A stretch of DNA of 12,549 nt from Acidobacteriota bacterium (GTDB lineage Bacteria > Actinomycetota > Acidimicrobiia > Spongiisociales > UBA5794). The first letter of the stretch is position 1. Each line of letters opens with the position of its first letter. Made by a program: the position numbers and the translations under genes. Shown here in pieces: positions 1-7,527 of this stretch. The stretch lies in NCBI GenBank assembly GCA_022574065.1, contig JACZST010000030.1, forward strand, positions 1 to 12,549, in the 5' to 3' direction. Under the pieces are notes generated by a model, which was not told the DNA's origin, did not search any database, and saw only the letters and a list, made by a program, of their open reading frames with translations.

Positions 1-1421
1 CGTGACGAGGTAACGAAGTCGAGCCAATCTCGGGAGGGATGGGCGTCCTCGGATTTCGAAGTCATGATCTCGACGATGTCGCCGGACTCGAGCTTGGTGG
101 ACAGCGGGACCAGCCTGCCGTTGACCTTGGCCCCCACGCACCGGTGACCGACATCGGTGTGGACTCGATAGGCGAAGTCCACCGGCGTAGCACCCTTGGA
201 CAGCGTCAACACCTCACCGCGCGGGGTGATCGCGAACACCTCGTCCTGATACAGATCGAGCTTCAGCGCATCGAAGAACTCGGCAGGGTCTGCAGTCGTT
301 TCCTGCAAGAAGAGGATGTCAGCGACCAAGGGCAAGTCGTCTTCGGTCCCACCTTCCTTGTAGCGCCAATGAGCGGCAATTCCGACCTCGGCCTGCTCAT
401 CCATCTCGGGGGTCCTGATCTGCACCTCTAGCGGCTTGCCGTCCGGACCGACAACGGTGGTATGCAGCGACTTGTAGAGGTTGAACTTCGGCATTGCGAT
501 GTAGTCCTTGAACCTGCCCTGGATCGGGGCCCACATGGTGTGAACGACGCCGAGCACGGCGTAGCAATCGCGCATCTGCGGCACGATGATTCTGATGCCG
601 ATCAGATCGTGGATCTCGTTGAACTCGAGTCCGGAGTCCACCATCTTGCGGTAGATCGAATACAGGTGCTTCGGCCGCCCCGTGACTTCGGCTTCGATGG
701 CGGCTTCCTCGAGCACGACACTCACCTCGGCCATCACCTTGGTGAGGTAGTCCTCGCGCTCGGGCGCCCGGAGGCGTACCTGCTGTTCGAGCTGGGCCCG
801 TCGCTTGGGGTGCAACTCGGCAAAGCTTCGCTCTTCCAGCTCATGCTTGATCTCCTGAACCCCAAGACGATGCGCCAGCGGCGCGTAGACGTCGAGGGTC
901 TCCGCGGCGACGCGGCGGCGCTTCTCCTCAGGCAGTGGGGCCACCGTGCGCATGTTGTGGGTACGGTCGGCCAGCTTGATCAGCAGCACCCTGATGTCTT
1001 TCGCCATGGCTACAGCCATCTTGCGGATCGTCCCCGCCTGGCGCTCCTCCCAGGTGGAGGTCTTGATCCGGTCGAGTTTCGTCACTCCATCGATGAGCAT
1101 CGCGATCTCGGAACCGAAGTCGGCTTCGAGGTCCTGGAGCGTCACCGAGGTGTCCTCGACAACGTCGTGCATGAGAGCGGCAGCGATCGTTTGTGGATCG
1201 AGCCCATAGTCGGCCAGGATCTGGGCAACCGCAATCGGATGCGAGATGTACGGGTCGCCTGTCTGGCGAAACTGGCCGGCATGCGCCTTCTTCGCTACGG
1301 CATAGGCGCGTCGGATCGGCTCCTCATCGGCCTCGGGGTGCCGGGTGTGGAGCGAGGCAACCAGCTGCTCGAAGAGGGCATCCGGATCCTCAATCGGTTC
1401 CTCGGAAACGGCCTTCGCCAT
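1..1421 (-). CDS. relA: Bifunctional (p)ppGpp synthetase/hydrolase Rel, C-terminus cut by window edge
   Basis: This RelA/SpoT-family enzyme makes and degrades (p)ppGpp, the stringent-response alarmone. I translated 473 codons from ATG 1421; there is no stop, so the end of the TGS domain and the regulatory C-terminus lie outside the window. The HD hydrolase domain is at about residues 35-200, with HP at 61-62, HDVVED at 85-90 and ADRTHN at 151-156, so hydrolase residues look intact. The synthetase domain (about 245-360) has GRPKHLYSIYRKM from 248, DLIGIRI from 272, RFKDYIA at 303-309 and EVQIRT at 332-337. The RxKD motif (303-306) is the form known from bifunctional enzymes rather than monofunctional RelA. 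A TGS domain starts near 392. The gene begins 9 nt after the secF stop, so it is probably cotranscribed with yajC-secD-secF. Confidence in the family is very high. Confidence 0.96.
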   Translation of the reverse strand, partial: MAKAVSEEPIEDPDALFEQLVASLHTRHPEADEEPIRRAYAVAKKAHAGQFRQTGDPYISHPIAVAQILADYGLDPQTIAAALMHDVVEDTSVTLQDLEADFGSEIAMLIDGVTKLDRIKTSTWEERQAGTIRKMAVAMAKDIRVLLIKLADRTHNMRTVAPLPEEKRRRVAAETLDVYAPLAHRLGVQEIKHELEERSFAELHPKRRAQLEQQVRLRAPEREDYLTKVMAEVSVVLEEAAIEAEVTGRPKHLYSIYRKMVDSGLEFNEIHDLIGIRIIVPQMRDCYAVLGVVHTMWAPIQGRFKDYIAMPKFNLYKSLHTTVVGPDGKPLEVQIRTPEMDEQAEVGIAAHWRYKEGGTEDDLPLVADILFLQETTADPAEFFDALKLDLYQDEVFAITPRGEVLTLSKGATPVDFAYRVHTDVGHRCVGAKVNGRLVPLSTKLESGDIVEIMTSKSEDAHPSRDWLDFVTSS

Positions 1422-1430
1422 CGGCGGAGC

Positions 1431-2531
1431 TTACCGCCGCTTCTTCCGTTTCTTCGGTGCCCTCGGGGTGGCTCCGCTGGCCTTTTGCTCGGTTTTCTGA
1501 ACGTCGATGGCCGGCTCCTCTGCACCCGATTCCGTGGCACCGAGCTGGCCGGCGGCAACCGTCGCCACCGCCGTCGCGTCGTCGCCAGAGCCGCGCCGGT
1601 CCGCCCGCCGCCTGGCGCGAATCCAGTCCTCTTCGCGCTCCTTCCAGAGCGCCAGCACCGGTGCGGCGACAAAGAGCGACGAGTAGGTACCGAGCGCAAT
1701 CCCGATGAACAGAGCGAGAGCGAACTCGCGAAGCGTGGCGGCACCGAAGGCAAAGGACCCGATCAGCAGCAGTGAGCCGACCGGCAGAAGCGAGGTGAGC
1801 GAGGTGTTGATAGAGCGCATCAGGACCTGATTCATCGAAGCGTTGATGATCGCCGTGTACGTATAGCGGTCCTGCATGATTTCGACGTTCTCGTCGACCT
1901 TGTCGAACACAACAACCGTGTCGTAGAGCGAGTAGCCCATGATGGTGAGGATCGCAATCACCGTGGCCGGAGACACTGTGAATCCGAGTAAGGCGAAGAT
2001 GCCGCCGGTGATTACGAGATCGTGGAACAAGGCCACGAGCGCGGCGACTGCCATCTTCCATTCGAATCGCCAGGCAATGAACGCCGAGACGACGATGAGA
2101 AAGATGCCGAGCGCCTGAAGGGCGCGCCTGGTGACTTCGGCTCCGAACGTGGGGCCGACCGCCGATACCGTGACTTCGTTCACGTCCACCCCTGCTACGA
2201 CGGCGACGCTCACGATGAGTGCGTCCTGAGAGTCGGGCGGGAGCGCCGCGGTCTGCACCCGGATGAAACCTTCTCCGGTGAGCTGCACCCGAGCCCCGCC
2301 CAAGCCGATTTCACTCATCGCCCCGCGAATCTCCTCGATGGAAGCATCTGCCTGGTTCTCGACGATGATCACCGTCCCGCCGCTGAAGTCGATGCTGAGG
2401 TTGAGCGGTCGGACCACGAGCAACAGCAACGACAGCGCGACGAGGACGGCCGAGACGACGAGTGCCCGTCGCGCCGACCCGACGAAATCGAAGTTGGTCT
2501 GGCCGCGGTAGATGCGGGTGAACACGTTCAT
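1431..2531 (-). CDS. secF: Protein translocase subunit SecF
   Basis: SecF is half of the SecDF proton-driven motor that assists protein export after SecA. The 366-residue product has a first membrane segment at about 24-41, the periplasmic-entry motif LSIDFSGGT at 45-53, and a C-terminal five-helix bundle (about 137-296). That bundle includes the family signature ending GYSLYDTVVVFDKVDENV (199-216), which holds the Asp of the DTVVVFD motif. It ends in a long Ala/Gly-rich tail and a strongly basic terminus (KKRKKRR), which probably stays cytoplasmic. The ATG overlaps the secD stop as ATGA (4 nt), so translation is likely coupled. SecD and SecF are separate proteins here, as is usual in actinobacteria. 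Confidence 0.97.
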   Translation of the reverse strand: MNVFTRIYRGQTNFDFVGSARRALVVSAVLVALSLLLLVVRPLNLSIDFSGGTVIIVENQADASIEEIRGAMSEIGLGGARVQLTGEGFIRVQTAALPPDSQDALIVSVAVVAGVDVNEVTVSAVGPTFGAEVTRRALQALGIFLIVVSAFIAWRFEWKMAVAALVALFHDLVITGGIFALLGFTVSPATVIAILTIMGYSLYDTVVVFDKVDENVEIMQDRYTYTAIINASMNQVLMRSINTSLTSLLPVGSLLLIGSFAFGAATLREFALALFIGIALGTYSSLFVAAPVLALWKEREEDWIRARRRADRRGSGDDATAVATVAAGQLGATESGAEEPAIDVQKTEQKASGATPRAPKKRKKRR

Positions 2532-4018
2532 GCAGTCACCTCGACCAGGTCATCGACGCTGGGCTCGCCGTCGGTCTTGCCCATGGCACCCCTGATGGAG
2601 AACCAGCCGCCTTCGAGCAGCCTGGAGTGACCGAGCAGCCACATGGCGGGACGCGTGTAGAAGTAGGCGACGACAACGTCGATGACGGTGGCCAACCCGA
2701 GGATGAGGGCAAATCCCTTGACCGGCCCAATGGCCAGCAGCCACAGCAGAACGGCGGCAAGAAGGGTCACGGTGTCCCCCTTCAGATTGGTGGAGAACGC
2801 GCCGGGGAAGGCGTGGTCGATCGAGGGACGCAACGGGCGTCCGCCGTGGACCTCTTCCTTGATCCGTTCGAAGTAGACGATCGACGAATCGAGGGTGATG
2901 CCGATCGAGACGACGATTCCGGTCACACCCGCCAGGGTGAGGGTGGTTCCCTGTAGTTCTCCCAGCAGAATGATCGAAGCGACCAGGATCGCGCCGAACA
3001 CCGACAGGCCGACGATGGCGATAATGCCAAGCACCCGGTAGTAGAGGACCATGTACACCGCGACGAGCAGCAAGCCGATCAAACCGGCGATCAGGCCGGC
3101 TCGCAGCGAATCCTCGCCGAGCGAGGCCGATACGGACTCGACGCGCTCGCGCTCGAACGTGGTCGGCAACGCTCCGTAGTTGAGGATGGCAGCAAGCTCT
3201 TCGGCTTCCTGCTGTGGGCTCTCGCTCCCCCCCACGGTGATCACAACCTGATTCGGATCCAGGCCCTGGTCAGGATCCACGCCCTCAGCAACGAATGGGG
3301 AGGACTGAACAACGCCATCGACGACGATGGCGAGCTGGCGTTGCAGCGAATTGACGGGGAACGTTGCCAACACACCGGTTGCTTCGCGAAACTTCTCTCC
3401 CCCATCATCGGTGAATTCGGGGACCACAACCCACGCTCCCGCCCCCAGCTGGCCGCCTTGGCCCGATCGGCCGCTGAACTGCGCTTGGCCACCCTTCATG
3501 TCGACTCCGGTGAGAAAAGCTGGGCCGACCACATAGATCCCGAGACTTTCTGTCGCCAGCAGGTATCCGATCTCGTCGACATCGTCAGGATCCGAGAGGC
3601 CGGTTTCTGGATTGATATTCGGCGGATGTTCCCCATCGGGGTTCGAAAAAAAGGGGCTCTCCGCCACCACGTCGATGACGGCGCGAAAGGACATCTCGCC
3701 GGTCGTCCCCACGGCTCGTAGGGCGCGCTCTCGATCCTCTACCCCGGGGAGCTGTACGACGATCGACCGATCGCCCTGCACCGAGATCTCGGGTTCCTGG
3801 ACGCTGCCCAGACCCTCGATCCTGCGTCTCATCACCTCGACGGCGGTTTCCAGAGTGCCCGCGGGCGTGCCCTCCGGCGCCACCAGGACGACGGCAAACC
3901 CACCCTGCAGGTCGAGGCCGAGTTTGGCCTCCCACCCAGCCGCCAGCATGGCGGCAAGCGATCCCCATGCAATAGCGAGGGTCAGCACCAGGGTGACGAG
4001 CATCCGGCGGCGGCTCAC
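2528..4018 (-). CDS. secD: Protein translocase subunit SecD
   Basis: SecD is the larger SecDF subunit and pulls exported proteins out of the SecYEG channel using the proton gradient. The 496-residue protein has an N-terminal membrane segment (about 7-27), the LGLDLQGG motif at 33-40, a large extracytoplasmic P1 domain (about 45-290) and a C-terminal bundle of about five helices (305-465). The bundle carries GITLDSSIVYFERIKEE (373-389); Asp377 sits in the helix known to matter for proton transfer. The P1 part has a glycine-rich insertion (about 173-194). The start is GTG 4018, chosen because it overlaps the yajC stop as GTGA; the 3' end overlaps secF as ATGA. These overlaps support one polycistronic message. 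Confidence 0.97.
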   Translation of the reverse strand: MSRRRMLVTLVLTLAIAWGSLAAMLAAGWEAKLGLDLQGGFAVVLVAPEGTPAGTLETAVEVMRRRIEGLGSVQEPEISVQGDRSIVVQLPGVEDRERALRAVGTTGEMSFRAVIDVVAESPFFSNPDGEHPPNINPETGLSDPDDVDEIGYLLATESLGIYVVGPAFLTGVDMKGGQAQFSGRSGQGGQLGAGAWVVVPEFTDDGGEKFREATGVLATFPVNSLQRQLAIVVDGVVQSSPFVAEGVDPDQGLDPNQVVITVGGSESPQQEAEELAAILNYGALPTTFERERVESVSASLGEDSLRAGLIAGLIGLLLVAVYMVLYYRVLGIIAIVGLSVFGAILVASIILLGELQGTTLTLAGVTGIVVSIGITLDSSIVYFERIKEEVHGGRPLRPSIDHAFPGAFSTNLKGDTVTLLAAVLLWLLAIGPVKGFALILGLATVIDVVVAYFYTRPAMWLLGHSRLLEGGWFSIRGAMGKTDGEPSVDDLVEVTA

Positions 4019-4335
4019 TCCTGGTCTTCCTCGATCCGCTCTGCGACGGCCCGCTTGGAGATGCGCATCGTGTTGCCGCCACCGATATCGACCGTGTAGC
4101 TGTCGTCGTCCTGGGAACGCACACGCCCGTAGATGCCACCGATGGTGCGGATATCGTCACCCACGGTGATGGCGGAGAGCAACTCCCGTGCCTTCTTCGC
4201 CTGCCGGCGACGGGGCAGCATGACCATGACGTAGAACAGCACACCGAGGATGGCCAGCGGGAGCAGGAAAGTGAACGCGCTGCTCCCTCCATCGGCCTGA
4301 GCAAAGATTGGTCCGAGCACGGCCAGATGAGGCAT
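4015..4335 (-). CDS. yajC: Preprotein translocase accessory subunit YajC
   Basis: YajC is the small single-pass partner of SecD and SecF. The 106-residue product has a short N-terminus, one membrane helix at about 21-40 (FTFLLPLAILGVLFYVMVML), the basic stop-transfer stretch PRRRQAKKARE (41-51), and the soluble YajC core containing the TVGDDIRTIGGIYGRV-type motif (57-72). The reading frame stays open far upstream, but residues before Met at 4335 are antisense to tmk and do not resemble YajC. ATG 4335 also has a good GGAGA ribosome-binding site 5 nt away and gives the normal family length. It is the first gene of the yajC-secD-secF-rel operon. Confidence 0.95.
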   Translation of the reverse strand: MPHLAVLGPIFAQADGGSSAFTFLLPLAILGVLFYVMVMLPRRRQAKKARELLSAITVGDDIRTIGGIYGRVRSQDDDSYTVDIGGGNTMRISKRAVAERIEEDQE

Positions 4336-4340
4336 ACGAA

Positions 4341-4345
4341 TCTCC
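4341..4345 (-). promoter_or_regulatory. Ribosome-binding site of yajC
   Basis: On the minus strand GGAGA lies 5 nt before ATG 4335. It decides the yajC start inside an open frame that extends about 680 nt further upstream. Confidence 0.7.
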
Positions 4346-4384
4346 AATCGTGCGTCAGCGGCAGCCACCGATGAAGCGGCTGGA

Positions 4385-4390
4385 ACCTTA
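4385..4390 (-). promoter_or_regulatory. Possible -10 box for the yajC operon
   Basis: TAAGGT on the minus strand fits the TANNNT -10 consensus of actinobacterial housekeeping promoters and would give a leader of roughly 40 nt containing the GGAGA site. I see no convincing -35 at 16-18 nt. The same hexamer occurs at 9279-9284. Confidence 0.35.
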
Positions 4391-4403
4391 CCCCAGAGCC
4401 AAA

Positions 4404-4424
4404 CCAAGTCGCGAGTCGCAAGTC
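4404..4424. repeat. 7-bp tandem repeat, three units (SCRAGTC)
   Basis: Three contiguous heptamers fit SCRAGTC: CCAAGTC, GCGAGTC and GCAAGTC. They lie in the divergent yajC/tmk intergenic region, 8 bp from a second, unrelated heptamer array. Seven is not a multiple of three, so such an array shifts frame and is expected outside genes. Confidence 0.7.
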
Positions 4425-4432
4425 CTTCGTTG

Positions 4433-4460
4433 GAACTGGGAACTGGGAACTGGTCACTGG
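4433..4460. repeat. 7-bp tandem repeat, four units (GAACTGG)
   Basis: Three perfect GAACTGG units are followed by one variant, TCACTGG. The array ends 1 bp before the proposed tmk -10 box and fills the place where the -35 and spacer would be. Changes in unit number would therefore move upstream promoter contacts by 7 bp per unit. Confidence 0.75.
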
Positions 4461-4461
4461 T

Positions 4462-4467
4462 TAACTT
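4462..4467 (+). promoter_or_regulatory. Putative leaderless promoter -10 box of tmk
   Basis: TAACTT matches TANNNT and ends exactly 6 nt before GTG 4474, so transcription would begin at or next to the start codon. There is no Shine-Dalgarno sequence before this GTG, which fits a leaderless message. A -35 is not evident; heptamer repeats occupy its place. Confidence 0.5.
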
Positions 4468-4473
4468 GCAGGC

Positions 4474-5094
4474 GTGACCGCCACGACCGGACCTCGCAGC
4501 AAGTACATCGCCTTTGAGGGCATCGATGGTGCCGGCAAGTCGACGGTCGCCATGCGGTTCGGCGATGCCCTCGAGGCAGATGGTGAGACGGTGGTGCGGG
4601 TTCGGGAGCCCGGGGGGACACCGGTGGGTGAGCGGATCAGGAAGATCCTCCTCGGGCACGATCTGGAGCCGGCCCCGTGGCCGGAGGCGCTGCTGTTCGC
4701 CGCGGCTCGTGCACAACTCGCCGCCGACGTCATCGCACCGGCGCTTGCCTCCGGAGCGTGGGTGATCGGGGACCGGTCGGTGTACTCGTCGCTTGCGTAC
4801 CAGGGCGGAGGACGCGGTCTCGGCATCGAGACGGTGCGCCGGGTCAACGAAGCCGGCCTTGGGGAAGTGTGGCCAGACGTCGTCGTCCTGCTCCAGGTCG
4901 ATCCGGAGACCGCGCTCGCCAGACAACACGACCCGGACCGGATCGGCGCAGAGGGCGTCGACTTTCAGCGGGCGGTCGGCGAAGCCTTCGCCAAGATCGC
5001 CATCGCCGAGCACGACCGGTTTCTCGTCATCGACGCCAACGGCGAACTCGATACGGTGGTGGATGCCGTCATCGCCGCGCTGGGTACTCGGTGA
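4474..5094 (+). CDS. tmk: Thymidylate kinase (dTMP kinase)
   Basis: It phosphorylates dTMP to dTDP with ATP, an essential step toward dTTP. The 206-residue product has the P-loop GIDGAGKST at 16-24, the dTMP-binding EPGGTPVGE at 45-53, the DRSVYSSLAYQG motif from Asp100, and a lid near ARQHDPDR (149-156). The P-loop lacks the basic residue of yeast-type enzymes and arginines sit in the lid, as in the E. coli type. The GTG start is chosen because the family begins about 10 residues before YIAFEGIDG and because of the TANNNT box 6 nt upstream. The stop overlaps the next start (TGATG). It is followed by holB, a common tmk-holB pairing. Confidence 0.96.
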   Translation: MTATTGPRSKYIAFEGIDGAGKSTVAMRFGDALEADGETVVRVREPGGTPVGERIRKILLGHDLEPAPWPEALLFAAARAQLAADVIAPALASGAWVIGDRSVYSSLAYQGGGRGLGIETVRRVNEAGLGEVWPDVVVLLQVDPETALARQHDPDRIGAEGVDFQRAVGEAFAKIAIAEHDRFLVIDANGELDTVVDAVIAALGTR

Positions 5095-6149
5095 TGGAGA
5101 CGTTTTCCGGCATCGTAGGCCACGGCTCGGTGACCGAGATGCTCACCAGCGAGATAGACAACCCATCGCACGGTTACCTGTTCGTGGGCCCGTCCAACGT
5201 GGGGAAGTCGACCGTGGCACGGCGATTCGCCGCCGCCCTTCTGTGCGGCGACGACGAGGCGTGCTTCGCCAGGGCCGTCGGTGGCCGTCACCCCGACCTC
5301 GTCCTCGTCGAGCCGGAAGGGCGGGCGTCGATCACGGTCGACCAGGCTCGCCAGATGGTGGCTCAGGCGGCGCGGACCCCGCTGGAAGCGAACAGGAAGG
5401 TGTTCTTGCTGGAGGAGGGCGGGATGATGAGCGACGGAGCTGCCAACGCACTCCTCAAGACCCTCGAGGAGCCGGCGCCTTCCACCCTGTTCATCATCGT
5501 CGCCGAGACTGAGGATCAACTCCCGGACACCGTGGCCAGTCGTTGTCGAACGGTGGTGTTCGGTCGGGTGGGCGATGCCGAACTTGCTGAGGGTCTCAGC
5601 CGCGTCGGGATCGATGCTGGCGCCGCGGCCGAGGTTGCACGGATCGCCGGAGGCCGGCCCGGATTGGCGGTTGCGCTGGCCACCGAGCCGGAGGTTGCCG
5701 CTTTCCGAAGGCTCTGGCTTGGCGTCCCGATGCGGCTCGGTGAGTTTCCAGGGGTAGCATTTCGCCTTGCTGAAGAGGCGATGGAGGCGACCGAGCCGTT
5801 GCTTGCTGCGCTGAAGAAGCGTCAAGACGAGGAGCGCGAACTGCTCGGCGAGGATGCTCCTCGCTCGCTGAAGGATCGCCAGACCCGCGAGTTGAAGCGA
5901 GCAACGGACTCGCTGCACGTCACCGGGCTCGAGATCCTCGCCTCGTATTATCGGGATGTCGCCGCCGCCCAGTTTGCGAGCCCGGTTCGCAATGCCGACA
6001 TACCGGTGGCGGCGCTGTCGTCGATCTCGCCGCGGCGCGCTGTTGCCAACGCCGGGCTGGTTCTCGACGCCATCGACGCCCTCGCCGCCAACCAGCGCCC
6101 GCAGCTGGCGTTTGCCAACCTGTTTTCACAACTGTCCACCGATGCCTGA
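5094..6149 (+). CDS. holB: DNA polymerase III subunit delta' (clamp loader)
   Basis: This AAA+ subunit of the clamp loader helps place the sliding clamp on DNA. From ATG 5094 the product is 351 residues. It starts with the family opening FSGIVGHGSVTEML, followed by a P-loop GPSNVGKST (about 29-37), the LLKTLEEPAPSTLF segment (about 119-132) and the VASRCRTVVF sensor/arginine-finger segment (about 147-156). The zinc module is reduced: only two cysteines remain (LLC and EAC) in a shortened loop before GGRHPDL, instead of the usual four. A charged linker (KKRQDEERELL) and a C-terminal helical collar domain follow. GTG 5091 is an alternative start; ATG is preferred, with a 1-nt overlap (TGATG) to tmk. 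The frame is open further upstream, but that part only runs across tmk. Confidence 0.93.
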   Translation: METFSGIVGHGSVTEMLTSEIDNPSHGYLFVGPSNVGKSTVARRFAAALLCGDDEACFARAVGGRHPDLVLVEPEGRASITVDQARQMVAQAARTPLEANRKVFLLEEGGMMSDGAANALLKTLEEPAPSTLFIIVAETEDQLPDTVASRCRTVVFGRVGDAELAEGLSRVGIDAGAAAEVARIAGGRPGLAVALATEPEVAAFRRLWLGVPMRLGEFPGVAFRLAEEAMEATEPLLAALKKRQDEERELLGEDAPRSLKDRQTRELKRATDSLHVTGLEILASYYRDVAAAQFASPVRNADIPVAALSSISPRRAVANAGLVLDAIDALAANQRPQLAFANLFSQLSTDA

Positions 6150-6786
6150 CCACCATTATCGGCGCGCCGCCTGGGTGACCAAGGTGGGCATACCGCCGCT
6201 GCGGCTCGCCGCCAGGGTCTTTCTGGATCTCGAGGTCACCGGTACCGAGCATGTGCCGAGTGAGGGTGGTGTGGTGGTCGCCGCCAATCACCTCTCCCAT
6301 ATCGACCCGCCGGTGGTGACGATTGCGGTCGGCAGGGATATCCGATTCATCGCCCTCGATGAGCTCTTCGGGAGAGGGGCGCTCTTCGATCGGTTCACCT
6401 TGTTTTTCGGAGCCATTCCCACCGACCGGGACGGTGCGCCTCTGGGACCGCTCCGGGAGGCCATCGGGCACGTCGCCGCAGGGGGAGCCGTCGGGTTCTT
6501 CCCGGAGGGCAGGCGGGAGACATATTGGGGGGAGACCGAGCCGAAGCGCGGTGCCGCCTGGCTGGCGTGGATGACCGGTGCCCCGCTGCTGCCGGTCGCC
6601 GTTCATGGGACCGAGCGGCTGCTGAGCCCGTCCTTCGAGGCGGTGCGCCGTCCGTCGCTGCGGGTATGGGTGGAGGAACCGCTGCTGTGGGAAGACTTTG
6701 CCGACTGCGTCGACCCGGTGGGCGCCATGACCAATCGGTGGAGGCAAGCGATCGGCGACCATTTGGGTGATTGGTGGGCTCGGTAG
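6142..6786 (+). CDS. PlsC-type 1-acyl-sn-glycerol-3-phosphate acyltransferase family protein
   Basis: It belongs to the lysophosphatidate acyltransferase family, which transfers an acyl chain to a glycerophosphate acceptor at the inner membrane face. The 214-residue product has the catalytic NHLSHID (H50-x4-D55), a second block around FGAIPTDRDG (89-98), the acceptor-binding FFPEGRRE (119-126) and the LLPVAVHGTE block (149-158). The usual FPEGTRS is FPEGRRE here. It lacks a long hydrophobic N-terminus, so it is probably peripheral or monotopic. ATG 6142 overlaps holB by 8 nt with no ribosome-binding site, suggesting coupled translation; the open frame before it is antisense-like read-through of holB. 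The exact acyl donor and acceptor cannot be told from the sequence. Confidence 0.88.
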   Translation: MPDHHYRRAAWVTKVGIPPLRLAARVFLDLEVTGTEHVPSEGGVVVAANHLSHIDPPVVTIAVGRDIRFIALDELFGRGALFDRFTLFFGAIPTDRDGAPLGPLREAIGHVAAGGAVGFFPEGRRETYWGETEPKRGAAWLAWMTGAPLLPVAVHGTERLLSPSFEAVRRPSLRVWVEEPLLWEDFADCVDPVGAMTNRWRQAIGDHLGDWWAR

Positions 6787-6789
6787 GCT
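6784..6789 (+). promoter_or_regulatory. Putative leaderless promoter -10 box overlapping the stop codon of the acyltransferase gene
   Basis: TAGGCT matches TANNNT, and its first three bases are the upstream gene's TAG stop. Exactly 6 nt separate it from ATG 6796. A weak -35-like TTTGGG lies near 6762. This would allow separate leaderless expression of the membrane protein. Confidence 0.42.
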
Positions 6790-6795
6790 CGGGAC

Positions 6796-7500
6796 ATGAA
6801 CGATCCGATGCCGTCTACCGAGATCGATGCCGCTCTCGATGGCGCCGAGGCGGCGCTCGATACCACTGGGCGGGTGGTGCTGCGCGGAACAGGCTTCTGG
6901 AGGGCGGTAGCGACCGTCAAAAGTGATCGCTCGCTGGTCGACCGTTACGCCGACCGCATCGGTGCCATCGACCAGGCAGCCTTCCGATCTTGGGTCCCGA
7001 TCCTGATACCGCTGTGGCCCGGAACCCTGGCTGCGATCCTCGGCGCCGTCGTCGCGCTAGTGCTCATCGGACTGGCCTACGGCACCGCCGCGCCATGGAA
7101 TGGAGTCTGGTTTCTCCTCGGTACCGGCGGGTTGCTGGTGGCGACCCACGGGCTGGCGCACCTCGCGGTCGGGTCGGTGGTCGGGATCCGGTTCACCACC
7201 TGGTTCGCCGGGTTCAAACCCCCCCAGCCCGGGGTGAAGACCGACTACGCCAGCTATCTGCGGTCGCCGGCCCGGTCACGGGCGTGGATGCATGCCTCGG
7301 GAGCCATCGTGACCAAGTCGATCCCGTTTCTGCTCCTCCCCTCCGCACTGATCGCCGGTGTCCCCACCTGGACCGTTATCGTGCTGGTGGGGCTCGGTGT
7401 CTTCCAGCTCATCACCGACGCGCTGTGGTCGACGAAGGTCTCCGACTGGGCCAAATACCGCAGAGAGATGGCGATTGCAAGGGAATACGAGGGGGCATGA
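6796..7500 (+). CDS. Multi-pass membrane protein with degenerate HxxxH motif
   Basis: I do not recognise this as a named family. The 234-residue product has a soluble N-terminus (1-66) and about four hydrophobic segments: 69-96, 104-126, about 168-189 and 191-208. It ends with a charged tail (KVSDWAKYRREM). The second hydrophobic segment contains ATHGLAHLAVG with His118 and His122, spaced as in the HExxH zinc motif of site-2 (M50) proteases but with Gly instead of the catalytic Glu. A conserved-looking QLITDALWS with Asp208 lies in the last helix, where M50 enzymes carry their third zinc ligand. A relation to M50 proteases is my inference; it could equally be an unrelated membrane protein. 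The start is chosen for the TANNNT-N6-ATG arrangement. It is convergent with the next gene, 26 bp apart. Confidence 0.7.
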   Translation: MNDPMPSTEIDAALDGAEAALDTTGRVVLRGTGFWRAVATVKSDRSLVDRYADRIGAIDQAAFRSWVPILIPLWPGTLAAILGAVVALVLIGLAYGTAAPWNGVWFLLGTGGLLVATHGLAHLAVGSVVGIRFTTWFAGFKPPQPGVKTDYASYLRSPARSRAWMHASGAIVTKSIPFLLLPSALIAGVPTWTVIVLVGLGVFQLITDALWSTKVSDWAKYRREMAIAREYEGA

Positions 7501-7507
7501 CTACGTA

Positions 7508-7527
7508 AGCGAGCGCAGCGAGTGACC
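7508..7527. repeat. 20-bp dispersed repeat, copy 1
   Basis: AGCGAGCGCAGCGAGTGACC fills the 26-bp gap between two convergent genes and touches the last base of the minus-strand stop codon. It is preceded by TACGTA, which also occurs just before copy 2. The two other copies are at 8961-8980 and 8986-9005. Confidence 0.75.

Noticed and set aside
462..1775. 437-codon open frame on the plus strand
   Set aside because: It lies antisense to rel and secF, whose minus-strand products have clear domains; its translation is rich in His, Arg and Leu and resembles nothing.
4336..5013. N-terminal extension of the yajC frame to 332 codons
   Set aside because: The extra residues are antisense to tmk; yajC has its own ribosome-binding site and a normal length from ATG 4335.
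4677..5093. Upstream extension of the holB frame
   Set aside because: It overlaps tmk in another frame and reads as Arg/Gly-rich sequence; HolB homology begins at METFSGIVGH from 5094.
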